A stretch of 64,000 nt of DNA from Cyanoderma ruficeps. Lineage: Eukaryota; Chordata; Aves; Passeriformes; Timaliidae. The translations under genes were made by a program, and so were the position numbers. Of this stretch, positions 53,901 through 61,759 are shown one piece after another. The notes under the pieces were generated by a model that searched no databases, was not told the DNA's origin, and was given only the letters and a program-made list of their open reading frames with translations. Position 1 is the stretch's first letter, and each line of letters begins with the position of its first letter. The stretch spans positions 19,835,754 through 19,899,753 of the forward strand of contig VZDJ01000623.1 in assembly GCA_008694505.1 (NCBI GenBank), given 5' to 3'.

Positions 53901-54653
53901 GAAAGCTGAGGGCCTTGGCTGATGTGAGAGTTCTTGCAAGAATTTCATGAAGGTTTGGAGAAAAATACTTGCAAATGGATGCTGCTGCCTCCTTGCAGCA
54001 GGACATTAGATATGCTTCCTTCTTCCCTCTGCTCATTACAGCTCAAATTCTGCTGTCTGCCTGGAGGCTGGGAGACAGGAAGAAGTGGATTTTTGAAGTT
54101 ATATAGAGGCTAGAGGTAAAGATACAGGAAAATATGGCCCCTCTGAACTACTTGCAGAGGGGAAGACACTGCTAATGAGTTGGACAATCTCTAATATCAT
54201 TGCTGAAATCAGTGAAATTTTGTGGAAGGGTCAGTAATTGATAAATGACTGGGCAGCCAGATTTGTTTTAGTTTTGTTCCAGCCTTAAAAGTAAGAAATA
54301 AAAGTCACTGTTTTGAGTCTCTGTCATATGCAATAAATGTTAACAATCAGCACTAACCAAATTTTTCTAACTAAATGTACAAAGGCAGTTGTGTGATGGA
54401 GCCACCATAATTGTACTTTTTTGTTTGTTTGTTAGTTCATAAAATTTTATCATCTTCTGTTAAATCTCTGGACAATTTTATACTTGGGAAAATGTTTTAT
54501 TGTTCCATCTCTTGTGGGGCTTATTGACTTTTTTTCTCACAAGTATTCTTTCTTTCCCCCAGGATTTTAAAAGAACATGAAGATAAAGTGAAAGAGAAAA
54601 CCATCGAACTTCAATTAGATACAAAAAAAAAGTCATGCTGTATGAGGCAATGA
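11733..54653 (+). CDS. CRACR2A: CRACR2A long isoform (EF-hand, coiled-coil, Rab GTPase), 17 coding exons
   Basis: Calcium-release-activated channel regulator 2A, also called EFCAB4B or Rab46. In mammals the short form binds ORAI1 and STIM1 and promotes store-operated Ca2+ entry, while the long form is a prenylated large Rab GTPase on vesicles that signals in T cells and endothelium. Joining 11733-11900, 16183-16294, 18510-18678, 20218-20364, 25727-25817, 28338-28433, 33211-33398, 35276-35347, 37852-37897, 38707-38798, 39543-39867, 43883-44081, 46068-46149, 47101-47215, 48838-48939, 53554-53630 and 54563-54653 gives 2,172 nt, in frame, 723 residues. Visible domains: EF loops 43-54 (degenerate) and 77-88 (canonical); coiled coil about 160-363; acidic linker about 364-510; Rab fold about 535-700 with GNSSVGKT 542-549, switch I Thr567, WDTAGQER 589-596, NKTD 648-651 and ECSA 676-679; C-terminal CCMRQ 719-723. 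All introns are GT-AG. Length and order match the human long form (~730). No frameshift or early stop was found. Confidence 0.96.
11901..16182 (+). other. CRACR2A: Intron between coding exons 1 and 2
   Basis: AT-rich, 4.3 kb, phase 0. It contains an AATAAA near 13.35 kb and short A/T tracts. No exon, recognisable transposon or RNA gene was seen. Confidence 0.8.
16183..16294 (+). CDS. CRACR2A: CRACR2A coding exon 2 (canonical EF-hand)
   Basis: Encodes residues 57-94 (Ser94 is split). Acceptor CATTCCAG, donor TTCA|GTGAGT. The EF loop 77-88, [12 protein letters not shown], has acidic or amide residues at 1, 3 and 5, Gly6, a hydrophobic residue at 8 and Glu12: a canonical Ca2+-binding loop. The helix before it ('[10 protein letters not shown]') is typical of the family. 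Confidence 0.95.
16295..18509 (+). other. CRACR2A: Intron between coding exons 2 and 3
   Basis: 2.2 kb, phase 1, AT-rich. No exon or recognisable repeat. The open frames near 17.2-17.5 kb lie on both strands of a slightly GC-richer patch and show no family match. Confidence 0.8.
18510..18678 (+). CDS. CRACR2A: CRACR2A coding exon 3 (acidic linker)
   Basis: Encodes residues 94-150, acceptor TTCTTAG, donor GA|GTGAGT. It carries an acidic run ('[18 protein letters not shown]') that is characteristic of CRACR2A just before the coiled coil. Asp150 is split across the junction with the next exon. Confidence 0.93.
18679..20217 (+). other. CRACR2A: Intron between coding exons 3 and 4
   Basis: 1.5 kb, phase 2. 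A short perfect hairpin (arms AACTTCT/AGAAGTT) lies near 19.86 kb. No exon or transposon recognised. Confidence 0.8.
20218..20364 (+). CDS. CRACR2A: CRACR2A coding exon 4 (start of coiled coil)
   Basis: Encodes residues 150-199, acceptor TTTCAG, donor AAAA|GTTAGT. Contains the highly conserved '[20 protein letters not shown]' block and then enters heptad-like sequence rich in Glu, Lys and Leu. Confidence 0.95.
22895..23130 (+). mobile_element. Old CR1-type LINE 3' fragment
   Basis: The order of phrases (a 'gcagggaatggcaac' step, an 'aatagaacagctattct' step, then 'ggctggagtggaatatgacag') follows the 3' region of CR1-family LINEs, where these parts read roughly as small-gap variants of the consensus. 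It is heavily diverged and has no tail repeat, so it is an old copy. Called from memory of the consensus. Confidence 0.5.
24371..24412. repeat. Two adjacent short inverted repeats
   Basis: TGCTAATTT (24371-24379) pairs with AAATTAGCA (24383-24391) over a 3-base loop; overlapping its last base, ATTTTCTT (24391-24398) pairs with AAGAAAAT (24405-24412). Both are perfect but AT-rich, so chance is possible. Confidence 0.6.
24874..24874. other. Ambiguous base (N)
   Basis: The only N seen in the window. It directly follows an A-rich homopolymer run, which is a common sequencing or polishing error site. It is intronic and has no effect on the protein. Confidence 0.95.
25727..25817 (+). CDS. CRACR2A: CRACR2A coding exon 5 (coiled coil)
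   Basis: Encodes residues 199-229, acceptor TTGTTAG, donor AAA|GTGAGT, phase 0 at the end. The block '[20 protein letters not shown]' is a near-invariant coiled-coil signature of CRACR2A. Confidence 0.96.
25818..28337 (+). other. CRACR2A: Intron between coding exons 5 and 6
   Basis: 2.5 kb, phase 0. Two open frames of about 100-120 codons (26.1-26.5 and 28.0-28.3 kb, +) have no family resemblance or splice-bounded structure. No transposon recognised. Confidence 0.8.
28338..28433 (+). CDS. CRACR2A: CRACR2A coding exon 6 (coiled coil)
   Basis: Encodes residues 230-261 exactly (96 nt, phase 0 both sides), acceptor TTTTGCAG, donor AGG|GTACTG. Glu/Gln/Lys/Leu-rich heptads ('[20 protein letters not shown]'). 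Being symmetric, it could be skipped without a frameshift. Confidence 0.95.
28434..33210 (+). other. CRACR2A: Intron between coding exons 6 and 7
   Basis: 4.8 kb, phase 0. Holds a CR1 3' end at about 29.14-29.37 kb, an AT-rich self-complementary patch near 30.68-30.71 kb and a (CTG)5 run near 32.22 kb. No exon seen. Confidence 0.8.
29140..29375 (+). mobile_element. CR1 LINE 3' end (decayed)
   Basis: Reads in order as the CR1 terminus: a 'tttttcacaatgagaa' segment, an 'aataaacttcctggggga' step, 'ggattccccaacactgg', 'aaggttggaacagatgaacc' and a final 'cccttccaatctgtgattct' with the short terminal repeat. Orientation + (same as the gene). Frequent substitutions show it is old. Confidence 0.75.
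33211..33398 (+). CDS. CRACR2A: CRACR2A coding exon 7 (coiled coil)
   Basis: Encodes residues 262-324, acceptor CCACCCCAG, donor AT|GTAAGT. Conserved core '[19 protein letters not shown]' lies in mid-exon, followed by a Gln-rich heptad stretch. The last codon (Met324) is split with the next exon. Confidence 0.96.
33399..35275 (+). other. CRACR2A: Intron between coding exons 7 and 8
   Basis: 1.9 kb, phase 2. A short (ACA)n run lies at 33950-33966 and an AATAAA near 35.13 kb. No exon or transposon recognised. Confidence 0.8.
35276..35347 (+). CDS. CRACR2A: CRACR2A coding exon 8 (coiled coil; branch point of short isoform)
   Basis: Encodes residues 324-348, acceptor TTTTTGCAG, donor AAG|GTAATG. 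It ends '...LLKQLDFLR', the exact place where the human short isoform diverges from the long one. Reading on into the intron completes Arg348 and then meets TAA at 35349-35351, so an unspliced or prematurely polyadenylated transcript would give a 348-residue, Rab-less protein. Confidence 0.95.
35413..36605 (+). mobile_element. Solo LTR of an avian endogenous retroelement
   Basis: About 1.19 kb bounded by TGTTGGG and CCACA, the TG...CA ends of an LTR. The interior matches an avian LTR family I recognise, with its purine-rich tandem-like units ('ctggagcag', 'ggaggaagga'), a 'gagtgaagttgagcctgag' segment and the 3' part with 'gtctttatcttggccca'. It has no coding sequence and no second copy or internal region nearby, so it is a solo LTR left by recombination. 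An AATAAA lies at 36282-36287. Flanks GACGAA/GATAAA may be a decayed target-site duplication. Family name not assigned; it lies in the same direction as the gene. Confidence 0.75.
36282..36287 (+). promoter_or_regulatory. AATAAA polyadenylation hexamer inside the LTR
   Basis: Canonical hexamer in gene-sense orientation, 935 bases after the exon 8 donor. Use as a real poly(A) site for a short transcript is inference only. Confidence 0.35.
37852..37897 (+). CDS. CRACR2A: CRACR2A coding exon 9 (end of coiled coil)
   Basis: A 46-nt micro-exon encoding residues 348-363, acceptor TCTTTGCAG, donor CAG|GTAACC. It continues the coiled coil with '[11 protein letters not shown]', conserved in the long isoform only, and ends in phase 0. 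Confidence 0.93.
37898..38706 (+). other. CRACR2A: Intron between coding exons 9 and 10
   Basis: 0.8 kb, phase 0, AT-rich. Nothing recognised. Confidence 0.85.
38707..38798 (+). CDS. CRACR2A: CRACR2A coding exon 10 (linker)
   Basis: Encodes residues 364-394, acceptor TTTTTTTGCAG, donor AACAG|GTAGGA. The conserved '[14 protein letters not shown]' motif identifies the long isoform. Basic and Ser-rich, probably unstructured. Confidence 0.93.
38799..39542 (+). other. CRACR2A: Intron between coding exons 10 and 11
   Basis: 0.74 kb, phase 2, AT-rich. Nothing recognised. Confidence 0.85.
39543..39867 (+). CDS. CRACR2A: CRACR2A coding exon 11 (large acidic/serine linker)
   Basis: The longest coding exon, residues 394-502, acceptor CTGTCTAG, donor AAT|GTAAGA, phase 0. 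Rich in Glu, Ser and Asp; the only ordered-looking block is '[20 protein letters not shown]'. In mammals this part of the long isoform is described as proline-rich and as the Vav1-binding region; here prolines are sparse. The frame stays open for 11 more codons past the donor, to TAG at 39898, but the donor is strong and the next exon joins in frame. Confidence 0.92.
39905..40384 (+). mobile_element. CR1 LINE 3' end
   Basis: Classical avian CR1 3' segment on the gene strand: a 'gttctgggccctatgg' opening, 'catccagaggagggccacc', 'ctgagggctctggg', a 'cattaggaagcatttcttt' step, and a terminal 'gttggactaggttgctgta' followed by 'ggtcccatccaactg'. It is 5'-truncated, as most CR1 copies are, and is the best preserved CR1 here. 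The 79- and 113-codon frames over it are shadows. Confidence 0.9.
40385..40474 (+). repeat. Pentanucleotide microsatellite (TTCTG)10(TTCTA)7(TTCTG)1
   Basis: Uninterrupted 5-base units follow the CR1 terminus directly: ten TTCTG, then seven TTCTA, then one TTCTG. It grew from the CR1 3' tail repeat and is likely length-polymorphic. Confidence 0.95.
41569..41648. repeat. TA-rich low-complexity block
   Basis: Short TATAT and TTATATT units with almost no G or C. Intronic. Confidence 0.7.
43883..44081 (+). CDS. CRACR2A: CRACR2A coding exon 12 (Rab P-loop and switch I)
   Basis: Encodes residues 503-569, acceptor CCATATCAG, donor TAG|GTAAGT. A short amphipathic stretch precedes the Rab core. The P-loop GNSSVGKT is at 542-549, with Thr549 at the Mg2+ position, and the switch I Thr is at 567 ('TVGVDY' completed in the next exon). 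All residues needed for GTP and Mg2+ binding in this part are present. Confidence 0.97.
44082..46067 (+). other. CRACR2A: Intron between coding exons 12 and 13
   Basis: 2.0 kb, phase 1. A weak CR1-tail-like phrase ('gagatcccttctaacctg') is at about 45.32 kb. No exon recognised. Confidence 0.8.
46068..46149 (+). CDS. CRACR2A: CRACR2A coding exon 13 (Rab switch II start)
   Basis: Encodes residues 569-596, acceptor GTTGCAG, donor CG|GTGAGG. Contains WDTAGQER (589-596, Arg split); Gln594 is the catalytic glutamine of GTP hydrolysis and is intact. Confidence 0.97.
46150..47100 (+). other. CRACR2A: Intron between coding exons 13 and 14
   Basis: 0.95 kb, phase 2. Nothing recognised. Confidence 0.85.
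47101..47215 (+). CDS. CRACR2A: CRACR2A coding exon 14 (Rab core)
   Basis: Encodes residues 596-634, acceptor CTTGTAG, donor GAG|GTAACC. Contains '[20 protein letters not shown]' and then 'WLISIE', the Rab beta4/alpha3 region. Ends in phase 0. Confidence 0.97.
47216..48837 (+). other. CRACR2A: Intron between coding exons 14 and 15
   Basis: 1.6 kb, phase 0, AT-rich. Nothing recognised. Confidence 0.85.
48838..48939 (+). CDS. CRACR2A: CRACR2A coding exon 15 (Rab G4 motif)
   Basis: Encodes residues 635-668 exactly (102 nt, phase 0 both sides), acceptor TCTGCAG, donor AAG|GTACTG. The guanine-specificity motif NKTD is at 648-651, with 'EKEREV' after it. Confidence 0.97.
48940..53553 (+). other. 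CRACR2A: Intron between coding exons 15 and 16
   Basis: 4.6 kb, phase 0. A polypyrimidine block lies at about 49.24-49.33 kb. A 97-codon frame at 53.07-53.37 kb (+) has no family match and is not spliced into the known protein. No transposon recognised. Confidence 0.8.
49240..49330 (+). repeat. Polypyrimidine (CT/T-rich) low-complexity block
   Basis: About 90 bases almost without purines, built from tct, ctttt and poly-T units, inside an intron. Confidence 0.75.
53554..53630 (+). CDS. CRACR2A: CRACR2A coding exon 16 (Rab G5 motif)
   Basis: Encodes residues 669-694, acceptor GATTGTAG, donor CTAG|GTAAGA. '[12 protein letters not shown]' carries the G5 SA motif at 678-679. Confidence 0.97.
53631..54562 (+). 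other. CRACR2A: Last intron
   Basis: 0.93 kb, phase 2, AT-rich. Nothing recognised. Confidence 0.85.
54563..54653 (+). CDS. CRACR2A: CRACR2A last coding exon (prenylated tail)
   Basis: Encodes residues 694-723 and the TGA, acceptor TTTCCCCCAG. After the last Rab helix the tail is strongly charged, then a polylysine (KKK) precedes SCCMRQ. CCxxx is one of the double-geranylgeranylation patterns of Rabs, which fits membrane attachment of the long isoform. Confidence 0.95.
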
Positions 54654-55700
54654 AATGCTGAGGCATGTTTAAACAAGTCATAGATTTATACAACACTACC
54701 TGACACAATCAGATTTGCTTTTATCTTCCAAATATTTCTTCTGCTATGTTCTCAGTGTAGGTATAAGTGAAAGTTAAAATCTTTTTATGATCTGATCTTA
54801 CTTTTATAAATATTGTCTTTAGTTAATTGACAGGGTATTTGGGGCAGTAACAGTCTTTTATTCTGTTTGATGACTAACATCACTGAATCCTGCTTTGTCA
54901 TCCAGCTTTTAGAAGCTGCCACATTATTAAGAAGAAGGAGAAGTAATTTTATGGAAAGAAAAATATTTGGAATATGAAGTAATTTATTACTGGTGCGAAT
55001 GACCCCTCCTCTGAATACTGCTTATTTCATTTCTGTTCAGATGTTTAGATCCTGAATTTGTGCTAAGCTCTCTTTACAATTGTTTAAAAATTGTTGTAGG
55101 TGTAGTTGTTTGTTGTTCAAAACATGTTAAGGCTGACTGAACAGCTCTTTGTCTCCCAATGTCTGTCACAGAAGGTGTCATAGAAAATTTTGGAAGTAGA
55201 ATTTTCAGAAACAGTGGATCTTATTTTGAGGAAGATTTTCAAAAACTTACCAGCATTTAATGAGTGAAAAATCTCTCCAAAATCCAGTGAGATATTGCTC
55301 TTTTAGCAATGCTAAGAAAACATTCCTCCTTATGCAGCTAAACACATGACTGATTTTTCAAAAGCAGCTGCCACACAACATTCCTCCAGGGCCTAATAGC
55401 ACTGAGACACAGTTTACCCAAGGGGATGCGTTTTAGAAAAATCATGGCCCACCCTGGATCATAAGAAACGCAAATGTCAATTGTCTTTTGAAGCTTTTGT
55501 GGAATATAAATGGAAATAAGGAACTTAAGACTGCATCACCCAGCCAGCACATGATCAACAATTATTCCTGCTGGGATATGTCTTCACTGCATCTAGCTAC
55601 TGTGGTAAGCATTCAAGAACAAGTATTCACAATGGTGAGCTTGTTGGGAAAGTGGAACCCACGGCATAATTTATTTCATTAAAATATCACGCAAGACGTT
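54654..55700 (+). other. CRACR2A: CRACR2A 3' UTR (end uncertain)
   Basis: Sequence after the stop is AT-rich with several T-rich and ATTTA-like stretches. No canonical AATAAA was found by eye in the first kilobase; the nearest good hexamer is ATTAAA at 55678-55683. The next AATAAA is only at 58896-58901. Confidence 0.45.
55678..55683 (+). terminator. CRACR2A: Candidate poly(A) signal ATTAAA
   Basis: The most common variant hexamer, about 1 kb after the stop. The following sequence is A/T-rich without an obvious GT-rich element, so the call is tentative. Confidence 0.3.
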
Positions 55701-57996
55701 ATATTATATAAAACTGTTACAGACATTATGTTTTAAATCTATTTTCTAAATGTTTTTTAAAAGTTATTTTTCATTTAACTAATGAATCAATTTGAAACTA
55801 AAGTTGAATGTTAACCACTAGCTCAATAAGTAACTCTATTTTTGGATAAAAACTTTGTCAGTAATTAATTATGCTCTTGGGATTTCATTCTGATCAAAGG
55901 TATTTATCTAGTTCCAAGAAGTGCACAATACACCCCTACAGCAATTTCTATATCCATACCAGCACTCAAATTCCCTTTCCTATGAGTTGGGATCCAAATG
56001 TGACCCCTTCCCTATCAGGTAGAATAACCAGGGGTTTACTTCTATCAGAAATGATGGATAAACCAAGCAGCCCAGGATAAGCTGATTAATGAGAGTTTTT
56101 CCCTTTTTGATTCCCGAGAATCTGTTCATCCAAATGAAAAAAACCTCCCCTTGCCTTCAGTGAGGTGCCTAAGAAGCTCTAAAACACCAAAGGAGCAAAA
56201 TGAGCATCCATTACTGAAAATCAATAGGCTTTCTGTTCACTTCCCAGGGTTGCTTCTTGCAGTCCATTACTGGTTGTGGAGAGTTGAGTTGCCTTATTGA
56301 CTGTGGCATGTTATCCGTCATGGAAATCTTAGAACTGAACCATCTGTGTTCAGTCCTGGCTGGAGCTGAACTAATGCAGACCATTAATTTAGCCATCAAC
56401 AAAACAAACACTTTATCCCAATTTCAACTAGGAAAGAAGTGTCATCGGTTTAAATACTGGCTCTGCTGATGGACTTTGAGTGATCTGTTCCACCACTGAT
56501 ATTGGAACCAGCAGCATTTCCTCCAGCCTCTGTCAGCCTCAGGGAGATAGTTTGAACCCTTAATTTCAGCTTTAGTACCCATGATTCTATCCCCACAAAT
56601 GCTCAAATTCAAATCCTTAATTTCTTTTTCCCTGAAGTTCGTCTTGCCTTTGAAGGACAGTGACAGGTGAAATGGATTTCCTTTCTGTGACTCCCATGGG
56701 ATCATTTTTATTTGGGTGTCTTTTAGGGTGCACTTAGACCCTGCCAGCAGGATGTATACAATTTGAGAACAGACCAATGCTAAGAAGCAGCTGAATCCTG
56801 GGATGAGGGGTATTTCTTCTGCTACAGACAAATCTGGTGCAATCTAGGACTCAGGAAATGTGTTCCATCTTGGATTGATAGCTGTGGCTGCTGCTGGTCC
56901 TTTTTGGAAGTCCAGCCAAATCCCAAGCTGAGTACACATTGCAGAGGTGCAGATACACAGCACCAATGTCATCAGCTACATAGACAACACAGAGATTGGT
57001 GTCTTCATTGCTTGTCACCCACATATACACAAGCAGCATTCCTATAAATATGAACACAGATAACCTAATCCTCCTCTTCCTTTCCAACAGATCAAGACTG
57101 AAGTTTGCTGATGAAAATGTGCGTGTACACAAATCTGTGACTTGCAGTTGCTCTCTTTCTCTCACTCTGCCCTACACCTGTCCCCAGGATCAAGCAGAAA
57201 AAAAAAGGTTTAATGAAAAGACTGGATGTCCTGCAGCTCTGAGGCACAAGGCTCATTCAGACAAATTCTGACCAGCAGCTTGCCTGCATACAAATGGTTC
57301 CTTTTATTCTACCTTCTCTTGTTTTTTTCCATGCTTATTCTTCTTCCATTTACCCTGGCCCATCCCTCTCTCTGTCCTTCATATCCCAAAGAAACAACTT
57401 GTTCCTAGTTGCCTTTTCCCCATTAGTCCCAGGTTTTCTACATCTGTACTCACATACCTATTTCTTATACCATTTCCTAAGTCACCCTGACTTTACATGC
57501 TGTTATTGATGTAGTTACTGAGGTGCTGTTGGCCTTGCAAGTTTCCACTCCCAAAAGAGTCCCAACTATTCCCCTCCAATTATTTGTGAAGTTACTGTGT
57601 AACTCCCCCTTATCCACCTGGGAAGTCCAGGCATTTCTCACAGTGCTGTCTGTAACAGCTTTCATCTTCTCACTCTGTTATTTGCAGTGTTCAGGGTTGC
57701 TGGTGTCATGTCCAGGGTTTCTCATGGTCTGTTTGGTTGTCTAAACCTCAGGGCAGGGCTTACTCACCTGTTGGCACACCTGAACAAACAGCAGTTACTG
57801 CTGGATTCATTGCTCACTGAAAGCAGACTTGAATAACGTGCTACAAGGCTCTACTCCTGGACAGATTCTGCTGTCCAGCTGGCCATCAAACTGGTGTGGG
57901 AATTGTCATGTCCCACATTCCTTGATGCTAACTGTTGCTGGGTTGCTGTCTTCTGACTCTCCACCAGGGTTTCATACCTCCTGGCAGTATTTTTCT

Positions 57997-58091
57997 CAGT
58001 TCTTCTGAAAGTTAATGCTGGCTTAACAGCACTGAAGCTTCCTTTTTCTCTTTTCTTTTCTTTTTATTTTTTCTTTTCCATTTTTTTGTTT
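57997..58091 (+). repeat. T-rich low-complexity block
   Basis: Runs of T with scattered C ('ttcttttctttttatttttt' type). On the minus strand it reads as lysine/arginine-rich, which is a composition effect. Confidence 0.7.
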
Positions 58092-60782
58092 CAATTCTCC
58101 ATTGGGAAAAATTTATCTCTGCCTGGTCAGGTACCCAATACTGACAGATCTTTGGATATGCACAACATGAAGTCCAATTGCACGGATATAACAGAGTGCT
58201 CCTATCCCTTTGGAACTGGATGCCCATGAATTACTGTGCGCCAGTCAAAACAGGTTCCAGCCTGCCCAGATGTGAATGGAGCAGCAGTGGAAAAAAATCA
58301 TTGCACAGTATAACCTTCCCGAGAGAAGTGTACAGCACCTCCTCACATACCAGATTTAAGGAGTAATCTGCAGCTGTTAAAATGGGAACACTCCACACAC
58401 AAGGGATATGTGAGAAACAGACCACACTGAAGCAAGTTTGCCTCTGAAAGAACTGCAGTCAGTGGTCACACCCCATGCTGAAGCAGGGACAAATGAGGAA
58501 CAGGACAACTGGCATCCCTAACCCCAGGACAACTGGAAGCATTGGGATTGAATGGCTGAAACCATATGACTTGGCGTGGCAGAAAGCATTACATACAGCA
58601 CCACAACTTCCTCTGCTGCCTGTTGGCTCCCTGGACAAATTCTGACAGACAGACTTGACCCCATAGTGAAAAAAAATGAAGCAGAAACTCAGGAACAGAG
58701 GAGAGAAAAAATGTACATAAATATATTTGTCTAATGGTGTACATTCTTTTTCTTTCCCCAGAACCTCAATCATTGATAAAACATTTGTGTACTTTGGTAG
58801 TAAATTAACTCAAGTAAAATTTCCCAACTTGGGACCATTTTTGTTTGCAACATCCATATATTGGCAGAATTTTCTACCATGTGAGATCATTTTGGAATAA
58901 ATCCACTTTATCATCTGCTCAAGTGAAGCTTGTTTTAGAAAGCAGAAATATGCTCATAAAGCTCATCAGTGGCAACTTCCTCAATTCATCCACAGCTGTT
59001 GAAATAATGGGTCTTTTTGATTATTGAAATTACAGGAATTGCAATAGCACTCACATACACTTCTGAAAAAAGGAGAGAGTTGGGCACTTTGGCCTGTTTG
59101 CACATCAAACAACTAAAGTTCTTTTAATATGAAACTAGAAAAAGGCACCTGGTTTTTGTCTCATGAAAATAGGCTTTTCAAGGGGAAGAAAACTCCTGGT
59201 AGGCTAAGTTTACAGGGCAGGTAGAAAAGTTCATTTCTATTACTAATCTGAAATGTTGTATGCAGTGACACTGAATTCTTCCAAATGTACTAGAAGTTGA
59301 AGGACATTGTATTAGTCAGACGAGCATTACTTATTTCCTTTCAAACACTGAAGAGGGAAGTGTTTCAAACAAGTCCAGTTATTATGGACAGCTGTGCTTA
59401 GCTTCTGCAGTTGTCAGTGCCTTTTCTGCCACACGCTTCTCCTGAACACAACAATCATTACAACAAAAACCCAGATTCAGAGGAGCTTTCTCACTCAAAA
59501 TGTCTGGTTTTCATGGGTTGGACAGGAAGGGAGTAGGGAATCCTGTGGAACCGAGACATTTGAGTAACACATTATGTGGCTCTGAATCTCACTCAAACAC
59601 TCCCATTACTTGAGCTGCTGTTTGTGTGTGTGTGTAATGAACAGTGGGGACCCTGCTGTGTTTTGTGTGGCAGATTACATTAGTGTGTTGTCTATGCATC
59701 TGCATCTTTGCAGTTCGTGCCCAGCTCAGGTTTTGGCTTGACTGGCACAAGGGAAGAGCAGCAGCCACAGCTATCATCCCTTTATGACATACTGCGTTGT
59801 CCCTGATGTTTTGTCTTGTGCCATCTTTGCCTCACATTGTGAGATCCGTGTTCTTTTGCTCAGAGCATACATAACATGCTTTTTAGGTCTCGTGTCACCG
59901 TATCCAGCCTAATATTTTTTTTTTTTTCCTGTCTTCTTAATGACCTCGTTGCAAAGTGAGTATTATCAGCTTTGGAAGGGCAGTCTGCCTATTTGCAGGA
60001 TTCAGTGCTGCTGCAGCACTACACTTCAATCTTACCTTTTGAGAGCAAATCACGTCTATGAATTGGGAATGTGAATATTGCTGTGACTGTATAGCTGCTG
60101 ATAAAGCTCAGGTGCTGCTGCTTTCACAGGGTAGAGTACTGGGTAGGTTTGCAACTCTCCATTCCTGCCAGTCATTACTCCTCCATTTTACCTTTTACAA
60201 GTTGTTAGAACCCTGCAACAAGCCATTTAAGGCCTTGGCAGAATCTCAAGGGAAAGAAAAATAGAGAAAAGAACAAAAAGACAGAATTCTCTCCTGCACT
60301 AGTCTCAACTAGCCCAGCAAAATCTGACAAATACCACAGTTAGTGGGAGGATATGGGTGGAAAACACAGCTAAGATCACAGTTTTGAGAAGTCTAAAGGG
60401 GTGGGCAGCCCATTTTCAGTACCAAGAAGTGTTTAATTGTCTTACCTCTTTGTAACCTCATCTTTAAATACTAATAAATGGAACTGGATGTGAACCAGGT
60501 TTCTCAGGCACCCTCAGGAGCTCAGTATTGCTGCAGCCAAAAACCAGTTTGGATACCTCTGCTGGGGGCTCAAAAGCCTCAGGACTAGCAGTGCATAGCT
60601 CAGAGGTAAGGAAGGCTCTCAGCTGCAAAGCTCAGATGCCTCCCCCGAGAGCCTGAGTGAACCTTCTGTTTCTGCATGGCCTTCTCCCGTTCTTACAGGT
60701 GCAAATGACTGAACTGCATTGAACTGCACCACTTGACAGTTTTGAACAAGGTCCTTTGAATCTAGGCTATTAAGGCTCATCA

Positions 60783-60957
60783 GTTGTCATAGCAACCCTG
60801 TATTGTATGGATTTATGTTATGAAGCTGTAATAAGGCTGTTGCTCATCCCTCTGAAATGAGGCATAAATCGCTAATGCAGCTTCTCAGTGACAGGACTTT
60901 TTAAAGTATTATTCTGACAGAGAAACTGATTTGCATTAAATGACATTTCTGTCAGAA
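60783..60957. promoter_or_regulatory. Candidate regulatory cluster: X-box, octamer, inverted repeat
   Basis: GTTGTCATAGCAAC (60783-60796) is a near-palindromic RFX X-box differing from GTTGCCATGGCAAC at two sites. ATTTGCAT (60929-60936) is a perfect POU octamer. It sits in the loop of an inverted repeat, TTCTGACAGA (60912-60921) with TCTGTCAGAA (60948-60957). Function is inference; motif chance in AT-rich DNA is not negligible. Confidence 0.3.
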
Positions 60958-61759
60958 AGATGAATGATAGGAGTGAAACTTTCTACAGGTATGCTATGGG
61001 CATTTTTATTTGCAACCCTCTGTAGAGTCACCTTCTACACTGAGATAATTTGTGTCATTAGAAGGCCCAGGAGAGGTTGTGCAAGGAATAACTAAACTCA
61101 GGTAAGATGTGTGAAGCCCTTGCTCTTGTCTTGTCCCATGCAGGGAATGCTGCACAGCAATCAAGTGCTGCTCAGATGATTAAACAGTGGAATTTTTGTT
61201 TAATACTTGTTCCTCGCTGACATGATTCTTATGTGGAACAGTAGCTAAATGTACCTTTCTGTCACTTCTGTGCAGACAATGCAGCTGTGCAAACATGGTA
61301 TACTTAGATTTCCTTAGGGTGCCCTTGGTCAAGAAAGTGAAGTCACACACAATTACAGGCATCTATCAAATGATTGAAAATTAACTGCTGGCAGGTTTCA
61401 AAATGTAATGCTAAATAAGCTAGGCATGGTTTACTGTGAAGTGGATTTGTATCCAATTTGCTGATACCTTATAAAGTCCCCATTTGTGGAAGTTTTCACA
61501 ACAGGTTTTACACAAAGCCACAGTGATTTGACATGTCTTTGAGGAAATTTCTGCTTGGACTAGAAACCTCCAAGGTTTCCTTACAACCTACATTTTGGTG
61601 GTACAGATGAGAAAACTCCAAACAAATAGCATTTTAGTTAAGACCATTTTGCATGTTTTGCATATGCCAACATTAAAGCCTAGCAGTTAATCTAAGATCA
61701 CCACAACATATGCAACAGAGCATTTAAGGGTGTTGCGAAAGCACTCTGTGGTGCAAGAC

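Larger units (their letters stand above)
55701..61759. other. Downstream intergenic DNA
   Basis: No gene was recognised. In mammals PRMT8 is the next gene and points towards CRACR2A, but none of its protein could be seen here. The stretch 56.2-58.8 kb has unusually few stops on the minus strand (see findings), a T-rich block is at about 58.0-58.09 kb, and a possible regulatory cluster is at 60.78-60.96 kb. Confidence 0.5.
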
